Positions 12,201 to 21,485 of a DNA stretch of 64,000 bases are shown here, piece by piece (position 1 is the stretch's first letter; each line of letters begins with the position of its first letter). Source of the DNA: Polytrichum commune (Eukaryota > Streptophyta > Polytrichopsida > Polytrichales > Polytrichaceae). Location of the stretch: the NCBI GenBank assembly GCA_950295325.1, contig OX485806.1, positions 28,460,001-28,524,000 on the forward strand, given 5' to 3'. Made by a program: the position numbers and the translations under genes. The notes under the pieces are model-generated. The model did no database searches and was not told the DNA's origin. It saw nothing but the letters and a program-made list of their open reading frames with translations.

Positions 12201-12354
12201 GATTCTCCCCCTCCACGCACTCCACCAAGCATCTCTGCCTTGGGAAGTTGAGCCAGTCGGAGCTGATGGCCCACACTTTCTCCACGGGTGCAGCAATCAG
12301 GATGTTAATGGCACCGTGGCAGTAACCATCACAACCACTCAGAATTTCTGCCAT
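9281..12354 (-). CDS. Bet v 1/START-fold protein, lachrymatory-factor-synthase-like
   Basis: Two exons on minus: 12354-12021 and 9459-9281, 513 nt in all, giving 170 residues, the usual size for this family. Exon 1 encodes AAPVEKVWAISSDW, then VECVEGENRVPGCVRKVR (the glycine-rich loop and following strand), an Asn/Ser-rich insert (~residues 64-72), YWVTEKLTYID and RILRYDIVGGNMG. Exon 2 encodes TTRVVWPFRFSPG, with the final helix VTAYVQELESLAQEAD before the stop. Order and spacing match polyketide-cyclase/lachrymatory-factor-synthase-like members of the Bet v 1 superfamily, which bind small hydrophobic ligands. Function here is unknown; alliinase-pathway activity should not be assumed. The in-frame donor is the GT four bases after the stronger-looking GTGAGT, giving FQVKNLLPPG across the junction. 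The start chosen is the ATG at 12354; a GTG upstream is not credible. The intron is 2561 bp and full of repeats. Confidence 0.75.
10393..10525 (+). repeat. Dispersed repeat family D, copy 1 (diverged)
   Basis: Begins TTCTTAATCGGGCACTTATA and continues with a GTGTGGGTCTAGGAAGAAATG segment and GTCAACACAATTTT. These landmarks recur in the same order near 33183, 40322, 52685 and 53100. It lies in the intron of the Bet v 1-like gene. Confidence 0.45.
10680..10890. repeat. Outlying diverged unit of the intronic tandem array
   Basis: Contains AATGCACAAG, GAGGAGAGGGCA, CATTGCATGAAGCACATG, CCTTGTATGGC, GAATGCCC and CCCTCCCCTCCAAAA in the same order as the main array that begins ~200 bp further on. 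Confidence 0.6.
11091..11958. repeat. Tandem array of four ~210-bp units
   Basis: Units begin near 11091, 11301, 11532 and 11742. Each carries ATGCTTTAYGTACATGGTAA, GGGAGGGCACTACA, CATMAAGCACAATGTG, CCTTGTAYGGCGGCATT, TACGGTGAGCATTATG, GTAGAATGCCCTCCC and ACAAACTAAGAAAA in that order. The second unit has an 11-bp G run (11335-11345). The whole array sits in the intron of the minus-strand Bet v 1-like gene and ends ~60 bp from its 5' splice site. Confidence 0.85.
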
Positions 12355-12378
12355 GGATCCCAGCTGCCGCCCACTCAC

Positions 12379-13640
12379 AAGATCACAACTCGACGTTGCA
12401 TGCGCCAGCTAATTAATCCGTCAGTTTGGGTGGCGGCTAGATGTTATATTCAAGTGGGTCACCGATTGATGATGTTTCCCTCCCTGATCAGGGTGTGGTC
12501 TGTAGACTACTGGTGATTTGAGAAATTCTACATATGATTTAAGGGGTTAATCCAAAACCATCATCAAGACAATATTTGCGTCTACCCTCATAGATGAGTT
12601 GCTGATGATGGTGCTCTATGTGTGTAGTTGATTTTGGCTCGATAATATCTGCGCAGGTTATCTCTGATCTGTACTCTTGATGCCAATGGCGCTTGTTTTG
12701 CATCTACAAAGGAGGGTTTCTGAAGTTTGAACACGGTCCAGGACAATGTGTCTAACCTCAAAGATGATGTTTTCTGTGTCGAAACTCACAGGTATGATTT
12801 CCAGATAGTGGAGAAAAGAAGTGGCTTGCTAAATTCACTGGTTATTATCTTCTGGCACGCGTGCTAATGTTTAATGTTTTACATCTACAAATCTGAAGGG
12901 ATTCCCAACAGTACCAGGATCGCAGTGTGTCTAAACTCGCAGATGTTCTTCTATGTGTCTGAATCTACAGGTGCTCTGGAGATTAATTGGCTTGATAGTT
13001 TCAGAGGTTCTTATATCTGTGTGCTTGTTTTATATGTAGAAGAAGCTGGGATTTCCAACATCAAGGCAATGGCAATGTGTGGTTTTTTTATGTAGCTAAG
13101 TCTCCGAGAATTCAAAGGTTATCTAGTATGAGAAAAGATGTTGAGTTGGAAAGATCAACAGGTCCGAGAATCCGGAGACACAGAATTAGTGGAGGTCACT
13201 AATTAAACTGCAAAAAGCGGTGGAAACCAACGATGAACTGTACTGGTTTCACCTATTGACATAACAGTTTCGCCTCCAGCTTAAAAACTTGTCTCAGGAA
13301 TAAAAAACCGCATCTAAAGATGGTCAGTGAGCAAAACCCCAGCTTGACATGTGGCAGTAATCTAAAGAGCACTAACCCAGTTCCTCAAGAAATTTCTAGG
13401 GAGTATGGAGTACCGATCGAGCGAGCCCGGGGGAAAAAAACCACATCAACAGATGATGATCGGTGAGCTAACCCCCGGCTAGAAGAAATCTAATTACATC
13501 ATCAGGGAGCAGTCAGTCGACTCCAAGGTCAGTCACTGATTTTTTTCAACCTTCAACTACTGACCCCAATGGAGAGAATTAAATACAGATCAGTCTAAAC
13601 TCTGTACAATATTGAGAAGAAGAGCATGGTGTAAGAATAT
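12379..13640. other. Upstream region of the Bet v 1-like gene
   Basis: Should hold the promoter and 5' leader of the minus-strand gene. I see no convincing TATA box. Segments near 12600, 12740, 12900 and 13060 share TCTAC...TGTGTCTGAA...CTACAGG-like phrases, suggesting an old internal repeat, but too diverged to define. Confidence 0.35.
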
Positions 13641-13748
13641 AGAGAGGTTAACATGATGAATCTAAGAGAGTCACATGAATTCCTGGCATCAGTTTTGCAG
13701 GATCATCTTGCCGCTGTCAGCAAGTTGCGGCAAATCTCTACTCGGAGC

Positions 13749-15117
13749 TTAGTGATGATGTCTTGTTGTATTATCGGCAGCTGGAGTTGTAATACTACTC
13801 CTAGTTATTTGGAGTTGGTAAGAGCCTCGGAGGATGGTGTCATTAATGCGCTCGAATGGGATTTGTTGTTCCAGAGGCTGATTCTTGTCCGCAAGAATCT
13901 TAGAGATGATGACAGTGGAGGTCAGAGTGTCAATTATGAAGAAGTCTAATCCCATCAGAACCAGGACAACGATGTTAATATCCATGTAACATGATCCAAG
14001 TCCAAGAGCTGCAAAGCCGATCAGAAGGCAGAATAGTAGAGGAATTATTCCAACAACCTGCCACACACATGACCAGTAAAAATTAGTAATATTACTAAAG
14101 ATCAGTATAAGAGTACTACTTGGAGGAATCTATATGTGCAATTAATACACACACACGTGGCACATGTTCACTCAATCCTAGAGTACTGATGAGACTAACA
14201 ATAAGTTAATCCATGCTCGACTTAAGTTGATGCCATCATCGTCAACGTGACATAGTGCCTAGCTAGCTCCAGAGTTGATGACTTGGAGACCAAGATCGCA
14301 AAAGTATATTATAACAACAACAACAACAACTTCTTCATAGCTGAAAATTAGCACCATCATTATCACAGCAGCAAAAATTCGCAAAGTTCGTATTCGGCTT
14401 CACTGAGGAAATTTACAACACTTGTGACTTGATCAAGTCATCACCAAGTAGGTTTCCGGTTCCTCAAGTTAACGTGAACAATGTAGAAAACCGAAGAAGC
14501 TGAGGTTAACCCTAATACTACTACTGCACGGTTCGGAGCTGTCGACTACAAAATGTTACACTAGAGTAATCGATTTCTCCGGGAGTTTTGTCCTTTATGA
14601 TCTTTTCCATTAGTCGTTGTTGCATACAAAACAAGAACTTGTGACAGTGCAACATAGCTCGGAGGTATTTACTTAGTGCTGAATTTGAATGTCGAGCAAC
14701 CTAGCTATAAAATTCGGTTCATTGGGGGTCCAAACTCACCTTAGCACCTCATGCCAAAATGAGCTTGACTATCCTCAGTGAACCACCAACATCATAACAA
14801 AGAACGTTCTTCGTTCAAACCTCCAAAAACTGACACCGAACCTGGACGAAGGTCAACCAACTCATGTCAACTTAGTTAGAGGATACCCCTACTGTCATTA
14901 GAAATTTAACTTGACGACCTTTATAAAAATCACCAAGAGCTAACAACACTCTGCCGCTGACTCACTTCGGCAACTTCAAATTCATCAATTATGTCTACTC
15001 GAGTACGAATTTAAGCAGAAGTTAGAACAGCGTGCTGATTACCCATAGTTCAACTTCAAGCTGTCCGAGCATCGGCAGCATGAATTGGACGGCCAGCTTC
15101 CGCCCTGCCACCACCAT
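13749..15117 (-). CDS. Candidate two-exon small membrane protein, unidentified
   Basis: This is a tentative model. Exon 1 is 15117-15043 (25 codons from an ATG, ending TGG before GTAATC). Exon 2 is 14057-13749, after a pyrimidine-poor but valid GGCAG acceptor. The two join in phase 0 to give 127 residues. Exon 2 encodes two clear hydrophobic segments, VVGIIPLLFCLLIGFAALG and the INIVVLVLMGLDFFII stretch, then a polar tail ending in three histidines. I recognise no family. The plus-strand frame of similar length (13653-13949) overlaps this exon, and either may be spurious. The hydrophobicity pattern favours minus. Confidence 0.25.
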
Positions 15118-16160
15118 GACCAGCTCCAAATTTTTAGGCCCAAGGCCAAAATGTTGGATCACATCACATCACATCACATCACCATAACGGAGGCAACAGC
15201 AGCAGTACTAGTAGCAGGAAGTCGATCGATGACCACCATGATTGCAAACTTCAAAAGTGAGCAACCAAAAGGCTAAGTTGAAATTTGAAGGCTGAAGAGG
15301 ATATATATGCATATGAGCATCCTCCCCTCTGTCACTGCTTCAACGAGAAATTTGATAAAAATGTTTGGGATTCCTTCACATCCACGGAAGGCTCGTAACA
15401 AACTCTGAATTTTGGATGCTGCCACAGGACAGGATGAATATTATGCTGAATTTGCCTCAAATATCTCAACAAATATCCTCAACGAAAATCTATCTGTCCA
15501 CTCTCAAGTGATGAATGAAACCCTCCCTTTTCCCCTAATAAAATGGTGCCTATAATAAGTTCAGTCTTCAAACACTGTACTTGGTCCCACTGGTTCCGGG
15601 AATTTTATTTATTTATTTATTTTCTGTTGGTGTGGATATCGGCTAATTCCAGTCAAGAGCTGATCACCAGAGGTCACGTGAGCTTTCGTGAAGGATCCAA
15701 GTTTTGCATGCCTCGATGCGCAAACAAGCTCATATTCTTCCCGGAGTCGACACTTGGATCAGACGCTACAGATACAGAGGTGGTGTTTTTGTTTTTGTTG
15801 TTGTTGTTGTTGCTGTTTTCTTTCTTTCTTTTTGGTTTGTATATTCCGGGGAGTAAATATATCTTTACGCAGATATATAAAACTTTCACTGTGCCTTAGT
15901 GTGGATAGGTGAGATTTATTATTATTTTTAATTTTTAATTTTTAATTAATTTTGAAAATGATCAAACTGAGGGCACTAGCATCGGAGAGAAAAACAACAA
16001 TCTTGTATTGGTCATCATTGGTTCATGTGAATTAAACTTAAATCCACGAGGAGGATGTGTCATGTGGACAGTTGTCCGTAGCAAAGTAATAGATTAGGGG
16101 AAATTAGCACCGCGATTAGGTCCGTTACCATTACACTTAAATGGAGACTCCTGGAGAGGG
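14068..16160. other. Non-coding stretch with short simple repeats
   Basis: Apart from the tentative exon at 15117-15043, there is nothing coding. Contains (ACA)n near 14320, (CACAT)n at 15160-15180, (TTG)n at 15790-15812 and an AT-rich TTTTTAATT repeat near 15920. Confidence 0.45.
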
Positions 16161-16164
16161 TTAA

Positions 16165-16548
16165 GGGTGAGTTTCCATGTAGGCCGCTCTGCCCACTAGA
16201 TTCTAGAAAATAATGGGTCGGAGGTGTTTGAATGTATTTAAGTGCAAGTTGTCATCCAATCACATTTTGGCAGTCTGCTAGAATATGGAGGGTTGTGGAC
16301 ACGGGCCGCTAGACTTTCATGCGCCCACTAAAGAATCTTTAACCTACAAGTGCCGGTCACCAAAGGTTTTGAGGATTGGTTTTAGAAGGAGTAGGAGGTT
16401 AGTAGGTGGGGGCCCGGATTTGAGAAGATGGGAGTAGCTAGTTGGCACATACGAACCCTACCCCACCGGATTCCCTCTACATTTGGGTGGGTTTGTCCTT
16501 ATTCACACTAGAATTTGGTGGGTGAGTAGTCTACATGGAAACTCACCC
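16165..16548. mobile_element. Tourist/Harbinger-like MITE
   Basis: 384-bp element with perfect 18-bp terminal inverted repeats, GGGTGAGTTTCCATGTAG at the left and its complement at the right. It is flanked on both sides by TAA (16162-16164 and 16549-16551), the 3-bp target duplication typical of PIF/Harbinger. There is no coding capacity. The perfect ends suggest a recent insertion. Confidence 0.85.
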
Positions 16549-16599
16549 TAAGTTATCGCATGTATGAGTGATAGTACCTCTTGATAGTCATCTGACATC

Positions 16600-17240
16600 A
16601 AACCCTTGAAATCTCGGGGGGGTCACTCCCTCTTATATTAATGCATACACGTGCGCTTGAGACCTATTTATCGGGGGGGGGGGTTATTTACCTTGCAGAA
16701 AGATTATAAGGTATGATGTTTTTCAAAATAAAGATAAATGCTTGTATTTTAATACACCCTATTAGTAATTATAAATTTTTGGGGAATCCTTTAAAAATAC
16801 CCTATTTTACTTATATTGCCAAAGAAAATCGGAAAGAAGATTGCAATTCAAACAACATGTTGAAATTTTCCCTCCTGCCACGTAGATAGAGAACATTAAC
16901 TCCACATTGGATACGTTGGTTTAGTAACGTTCAAGCCAACCAGCCTACAAAGTCATCCATCCAAGTTTTTTCAACAAAAAATTAACTCTTTTCATCCACT
17001 AGCACATACCCTACCCTAGACCCGCTACCCCTAATAATTGTTTCCACGCTATTTCACAAGATGACTAGATAAAAGAGGCCATTATATGTCATGGTATTTT
17101 ATATGTAAACATGTTTCATTATTTTTAAACCCCTTAATTTATATGTACATTTTTTGCAAAATTTACCTACAATGAATATATTAGACCCTATTTTTTATCG
17201 CACGTTGTTTATACGATTTTTGCCAATGACCCCCCCCCCC
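16600..17240. mobile_element. G-run/C-run bounded dispersed element, copy 1
   Basis: An 11-bp G run (16673-16683) followed by TTATTTACCTT starts the core, and an 11-bp C run (17230-17240) ends it. Sequence left of the G run (TTAATGCATACACGTG, CCTATTTA) and both core ends are shared with the copy near 45.1-45.8 kb. The core is AT-rich and non-coding. The superfamily is unknown. Confidence 0.45.
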
Positions 17241-17371
17241 GAGCTTGAAATAGTTGTGCAGCCCAAAGGTTGTTGTTTTCAACTTATTTGGCACATGAAT
17301 TAGTTTCAAAGACTTTGAATAGTCCACTTTGACAAGTCAAGTTTTTGTGTTGGTTGCATGGATGGGATCTA

Positions 17372-17589
17372 CACTTAATATTAAATTCAATGTCACTCAC
17401 TATTTGGAATTATGCAATGCTATATCTGTTTAATAGTGTATCCCATGTTTTGTCAACAAATGTCAAATTGGTTGTTTGGACATTATAGAACGTTGACAAC
17501 TTTACTTGGTAACAAATTACATCAATAGTATAAAGATATAGCACTATGTAACTCCAAATAATAAGTGACTCTAAATATCATATTTAGTG
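17372..17589. mobile_element. Family A palindromic MITE, copy 1
   Basis: 218 bp, flanked by TA on both sides. Long inverted ends run from CACTTAATATT to TTTAGTG and include AGTCACTTATTATTTGGAGT-like subterminal sequence. The middle carries CAAATTGGTTGTTTGGACAT, shared with the other copies. The TA duplication fits a Tc1/mariner (Stowaway-like) origin. Confidence 0.75.
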
Positions 17590-17612
17590 TATTTTTTAGG
17601 GTGTTTAGAAAG

Positions 17613-17638
17613 GGAGAGAGAGAGAGAGAGAGAGAGAA
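17613..17638. repeat. (AG)n microsatellite
   Basis: About 13 AG units. Confidence 0.9.
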
Positions 17639-17671
17639 TTCTCACATGTGTGTGGACTTTGTTGGTACCAG

Positions 17672-17895
17672 TGTCCAGGAAGTTTTTGGGCATAGTCGGT
17701 CAAGATCCTAGTACTGACTCTAAATCTAGTCAGTTACATGTGGACATCTTCCGGTTTTGCTTTATTCATTTTGGGGTATATTCTTCTATAGATTCCACTT
17801 AAATGATCGATAATTCTCTTTAAGTCTCCATCTTCAACCGGTTATTCCTCAAACTCAACCGGTTCATCTGTAACTAACCGCCGCTTCTTCCTGAG
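17672..17895 (-). mobile_element. Family B element, copy 1
   Basis: Reads on plus: TGTCCAGGAAG, GGGCATAGTCGGTCAAGATC, TTACATGTGGACATCTTCCG, GGGGTATATTCT, AACCGGTTATTCCTCAAACT, then TCATCTGTAACTAACCG. Same landmarks and order as ten other copies; strand here is arbitrary relative to copy 2, which is inverted 300 bp away. Non-coding. Confidence 0.7.
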
Positions 17896-18186
17896 CCCTA
17901 GTTGGTACTATGTGTTGACGTATGTGATAAATCCCCTTGCCACTCACTTCGATGTTTGAGGATGGAAGGTTGCAGCCAAGTAAATGAGAAATGCACCCTC
18001 ATTTAAGTAGATGCTTGAAAAATACTAGGTGGATGTGTGACATAAGGTATTTTAAAAGAACAATTTTGTTCAGGAGGGTTAAACTCCTTTCCACTATATC
18101 TGAATGGAATCATAAGTTTGCACTTAAGCCATGATTGTGTGGTAGGTGAATACTTCGACACATTTGCCATGACCTCCGGATCAATA

Positions 18187-18411
18187 AACGGGGAGAACCG
18201 GTTGCTAGTTATAGATAAACCGATTTATTTTGAGAAATAACCAGTTGAAATTTCAAACTTTAAAAAATGGCTGATCGTTTGGGAGGAATTCATAGAACAC
18301 ACCCCCATTTAATAAAGAAAATTTGAAAGATGTCAACATGAAACCGGTTGGACTTGGTAACACTAGGATCTTGACCGACTATGCCAAAAAATCTTCCCAG
18401 ACATTGGCCCG
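18187..18411 (+). mobile_element. Family B element, copy 2
   Basis: Runs from CGGGGAGAACCGGTTGCTAG through GAGAAATAACCAGTTGAA, AACCGGTTGGACTTGG and GATCTTGACCGACTATGCC to ATCTTCCCAGAC. It is inverted relative to copy 1. Confidence 0.7.
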
Positions 18412-18419
18412 ATGCATTT

Positions 18420-18444
18420 TAATAATAATAATAATAATAATAAT
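18420..18444. repeat. (AAT)n microsatellite
   Basis: Eight AAT/TAA units. Confidence 0.9.
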
Positions 18445-18500
18445 TCTTTTTTTTCTTTTGCTAAAGCATTTGTGTCATGTGAGAGGGGTACTACATTGAT

Positions 18501-18700
18501 ACCCTAGCCACACTGGGGGTCCAGCTGCCTAGCTAGCCAACCCGACCGGTTTGGGGACCCCCACAACTGGGGGCAGCCAACCAGGGAGCATGGGACAAGG
18601 TCTCAAAGTGCTCTGGTTGGGTGGTTGCCCCCAACTGCAGGGGGCTCCGAACCGGACGGGTTGGCTAGGGGGGCTGATGGTCCACCCTGTGTGGCCCAGC
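18501..18700. mobile_element. GC-rich fold-back element
   Basis: Two ~85-bp arms are imperfect inverted complements: TAGCTAGCCAACCCGACCGG at the left and CCGGACGGGTTGGCTAG at the right, plus CAACTGGGGGCAGCCAACCA against TGGTTGCCCCCAACTG. The loop is ~20 bp (ATGGGACAAGGTCTCAAAG). It is far more GC-rich than its surroundings and seems to sit just inside the left end of the family H repeat. Confidence 0.75.
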
Positions 18701-18705
18701 TATGA

Positions 18706-19030
18706 ATGTTGTATTTAGTGTCATATGGTATTTTATGTCGATGTGGTAACTTTTCAAATGGCATTTCCTATGGATAAATGTGTAAGTACTGGCATCCCAA
18801 CTTACTTATCCAGATGTCAATTATCAAAATGAAGTTTGGTATATTCTGCATCCTAACATCCATGTAGAGAAATATTGTCATAGATGATAGAAATCTGGAT
18901 GATAAATCACTTAGTAAGTGACAATAATTGCAACATTGTAAATCTATAATGTCCAAATTCCTTTTACAAGGAAGCACGAATAATGTTAGGTATACATTTA
19001 GCGAGACAAATAGAATTGGTGACACTTACT
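18706..19030. mobile_element. Family H dispersed repeat, copy 1
   Basis: Shares ATTTAGTGTCATATGG, GTATATTCTGCATCCTAACAT, GAAATATTGTCAT, CACTTAGTAAGTGACAATAA, TTTTTACAAGGAA-like and TTGGTGACACT with 62835-63160 in the same order. Non-coding. Confidence 0.6.
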
Positions 19031-19057
19031 ACAATTTTTCGTGTACTACTACAACTA

Positions 19058-19265
19058 CACAAACTATTGTAGTGAATGTCAGTTACTATCTGGAATCACG
19101 CCATTATGCTATAACTATTTCCCGTATATCTCAATTTTTGCCAACAAAGGCCAAATTGGTTGTTTGAACAACATACAACACTAACATCTTCACTTGGTAA
19201 AAACCTACATGAGTAGTTGAAAGATGTAGCTCCAAATAGTAAGTGACACCAAATACAATATCTAG
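19058..19265. mobile_element. Family A palindromic MITE, copy 2
   Basis: 208 bp between TA dinucleotides. Contains GTCAGTTACTATCTGGAATC, CCAAATTGGTTGTTTGAACA, CACTTGGTAAAAACC and CTCCAAATAGTAAGTGACAC. More diverged than copies 1, 3 and 4. Confidence 0.65.
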
Positions 19266-19462
19266 TATACTAATAGTGTTCACTTCATAAATCATCGTGT
19301 TCGGATATGAACCCAACAACGATGACCCATGAAATTTACAATCTGAACAATTTCTTCTGTAGTGATTAGGGTGACGCATGTGGCACATGATGATTGAGTA
19401 GTAACGTAAGATAGATACTCTACACTTCAACCACACAACATTATTAAGCAAACATGCGTTTG

Positions 19463-19599
19463 GTTCATGTGGGCCCTGAGAGAATATAACCACAGGATGC
19501 CCGCCCCAACCTAGTGCGAATTCAGACACAATTCGAGTCTCATGGCACTAGGGTTGAGGCGTCCCATGGTTATATTCCCAAGGGCCCACATACACGAAC
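19463..19599. mobile_element. Fold-back element with ~55-bp arms
   Basis: The left arm starts GTTCATGTGGGCCCTGAG and includes ATATAACCACAGGATGC. The right arm is its imperfect complement, with GCGTCCCATGGTTATATTCC and GGGCCCACATACACGAAC. The loop is ~26 bp. One arm recurs alone near 55333. Confidence 0.65.
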
Positions 19600-20290
19600 T
19601 CAACTCACTCACTCTCTCACTCACTCACTCACGTTGCTTGACAATGTTATGCAGCGATTGGGTGGGTGTGGTTTTCCTTACAGATTCCTTCAAGGTAAAC
19701 AATTGAAACTCCATTTTGGTATTATTATTCTTGAAGCACTTAACCCGACTAATAACGGCCAGAAGCCCTAGTGTTGCATGGCTCGAGAAGCCTGCCACCC
19801 ACGACAAGTGGCATGTCCAGTCCATGCATGGCACGTGTCCCTTGGGAGATGCCACCCACCAAATCAAAAATGGAAAACCCCATTTATTTTAGTTAAGGCA
19901 TGTTTTCCAATGGGTCACAACATTCCAGTTGTGTGACACAAGGGCGTCTGTGGTGTAGCCACGTGTAGCTCTCCCACTGGACTAGGATGGGGGAGTGGAA
20001 AGTAGGTGAGGGTTATGTGTTACCACCACATTAAGGGTGGGCCCACCACCCTCCCGGTTATAATGGGAAGCGGTACTTTGACAGAGTCATATTACTGGAA
20101 TATAACAACAACAACAAACAGAAACAATAATAATAATAATAATAATAATAATTTTGTGCTGAATTTTGTATGTATTATTAGGCAAGCCGGGGTGTGTTGG
20201 AGAACTAAACTGTGTCCATCTTGCATGCAAACTCTGACAGAGTGCCACATAACCCGCCCCCGTGCACCACCACAATTGCTGATCTGCATA
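19600..20290. other. Non-coding stretch with simple repeats
   Basis: Contains (CACT)n at 19605-19632 and (AAT)n at 20127-20152. No gene recognised. Confidence 0.5.
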
Positions 20291-20507
20291 ACTACCGCCA
20301 CTTCAGGCACGAGACTAAGAGCCCGTGACCATTGATTACACTTCAAGCACTCTCATTGGTGGAAAAGGCGGAGCCGGTCCAAGTTCGCTACTTCACACTA
20401 CACTTGAGGGACCAACGGAGTACGTGAATGCATGCAAGGTGGATGGAAAGTCTACATGGATTCGTACATGGCATCGAACGGATCATGTTTCATGGTCACT
20501 TGGACTG

Positions 20508-21183
20508 CAGTAATCTTCTGCTTAAGTACGCAATCTGAATTGGAGCCGTTGGTGTGCACTTAGTTGGTAGGTGTGTACTTTACTCATATCGCTTTCTAGA
20601 TTCTTTGATTCGATGGATTGCAACGAGGAATTGATGAAACCTGAGGCAACCCGCTTGACCGAAGCCCAACGATGTGAAATCATTGCAAAGTTGAGCAAGC
20701 CGAATGCGCCGAGCAAGTGGGTAGCGTTTGATGACGCAACCAACAAAGAATATTGTGTCGTTATGCTGGAGGACGTTGATGAAGTTCTAGAAACGGTGCA
20801 AGTTGAAGGAGAACCACCTGTCGATGATGAAATCCAACCTATCGAGGCATGTGTTGTATATGAAAGTGCTACCGACTTCAAAGGCTTTGAAGCTCTTCAC
20901 GGCACTGTCCTCGACATCGACGACCAATTGCTTTGCTCCGATGTGCAAATGGAAGTTGGGCAGATGTATGATGAACTGTGACGATCGTTTGAGATGTTTC
21001 AGCAAAACGTTAACCAATTGACATTGAATGTCAAGTTTAAAAAAATTCATGCATTCGCGGCAAATGACTTTGCATGACATGTTCAAACAATAAAGTATAA
21101 ACCTTGATTGTTGTCAAAAAAAAAATGCGCACTCAACCGGGATGCGTACTTAAACAGGTGTGTACTTAAGTGGGAGAGTATTG
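20508..21183 (+). mobile_element. pogo/Tigger-like transposon, internally deleted
   Basis: 676 bp with imperfect inverted ends: CAGTAATCTTCTGCTTAAGT at the left; CAATACTCTCCCACTTAAGT when the right end is read inward. CAGT ends and insertion at TA are typical of the pogo/Tigger branch. The right flank is TA and the left is TG, presumably a mutated TA, because the empty site in other family C copies reads GGACTATTTTC. Repeated CTTAAGTACGCA-like motifs lie near both ends. Confidence 0.75.
20571..20981 (+). pseudogene. Remnant of a CENP-B/Tigger-type transposase
   Basis: 136 codons. Residues ~26-50 (PEATRLTEAQRCEIIAKLSK) match the start of the N-terminal helix-turn-helix of plant Tigger transposases. 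The sequence then jumps directly to an acidic tail (VMLEDVDEVLETVQVEGEP, DIDDQLLCSDVQMEVGQ) like the C-terminus of such proteins. A stop after YDEL is followed in frame by more tail-like sequence (RRSFEMFQQNVNQL). The rest of the HTH and the whole DDE catalytic domain are missing, so it cannot be an active transposase. It explains why this frame looks coding. Confidence 0.6.
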
Positions 21184-21485
21184 TATTTTCAAAAACCACC
21201 TCTTGGAGGCATGCCTAACACAAAACTGGGAGACCATGGCACTCTGAAATCTCACAACCGTTGGTTTATTCTATTTTATCGTATGTGAGATCCCTACATG
21301 AATAGAAATTTATTGAAATAGCATTTGGTTGAGGGCCCACGCACATATGACTTCACACTACACCTGAAGGTCCGTTACCACACTACATGATTTTGGAAGT
21401 GTCTTGGGACGGCCTTTGAACACTTTTGTTGGGCTCTCATAATTTCATGGTCACGGCCCTTGGCTCGTGTGTGAAGTGGCCTAAT

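Larger units (their letters stand above)
20295..21481 (-). mobile_element. Family C Harbinger-like MITE, copy split by a transposon
   Basis: Reverse orientation relative to the copies at 25834 and 51839. The left part runs to TTGGACT (20501-20506) and the right part resumes at ATTTTCAAAAACCACCTCTTGG. Removing the 676-bp insertion and its TA duplication leaves ~509 bp, the family's size. It ends GTGTGAAGTGGCC before TAA. Confidence 0.75.

Noticed and set aside
12025-12516. 163-codon plus-strand open frame
   Set aside because: It is the antisense of exon 1 of the Bet v 1-like gene; the minus strand has the conserved motifs.
13653-13949. 98-codon plus-strand open frame
   Set aside because: Overlaps the membrane-like minus exon, has no motif and no supporting splice context.
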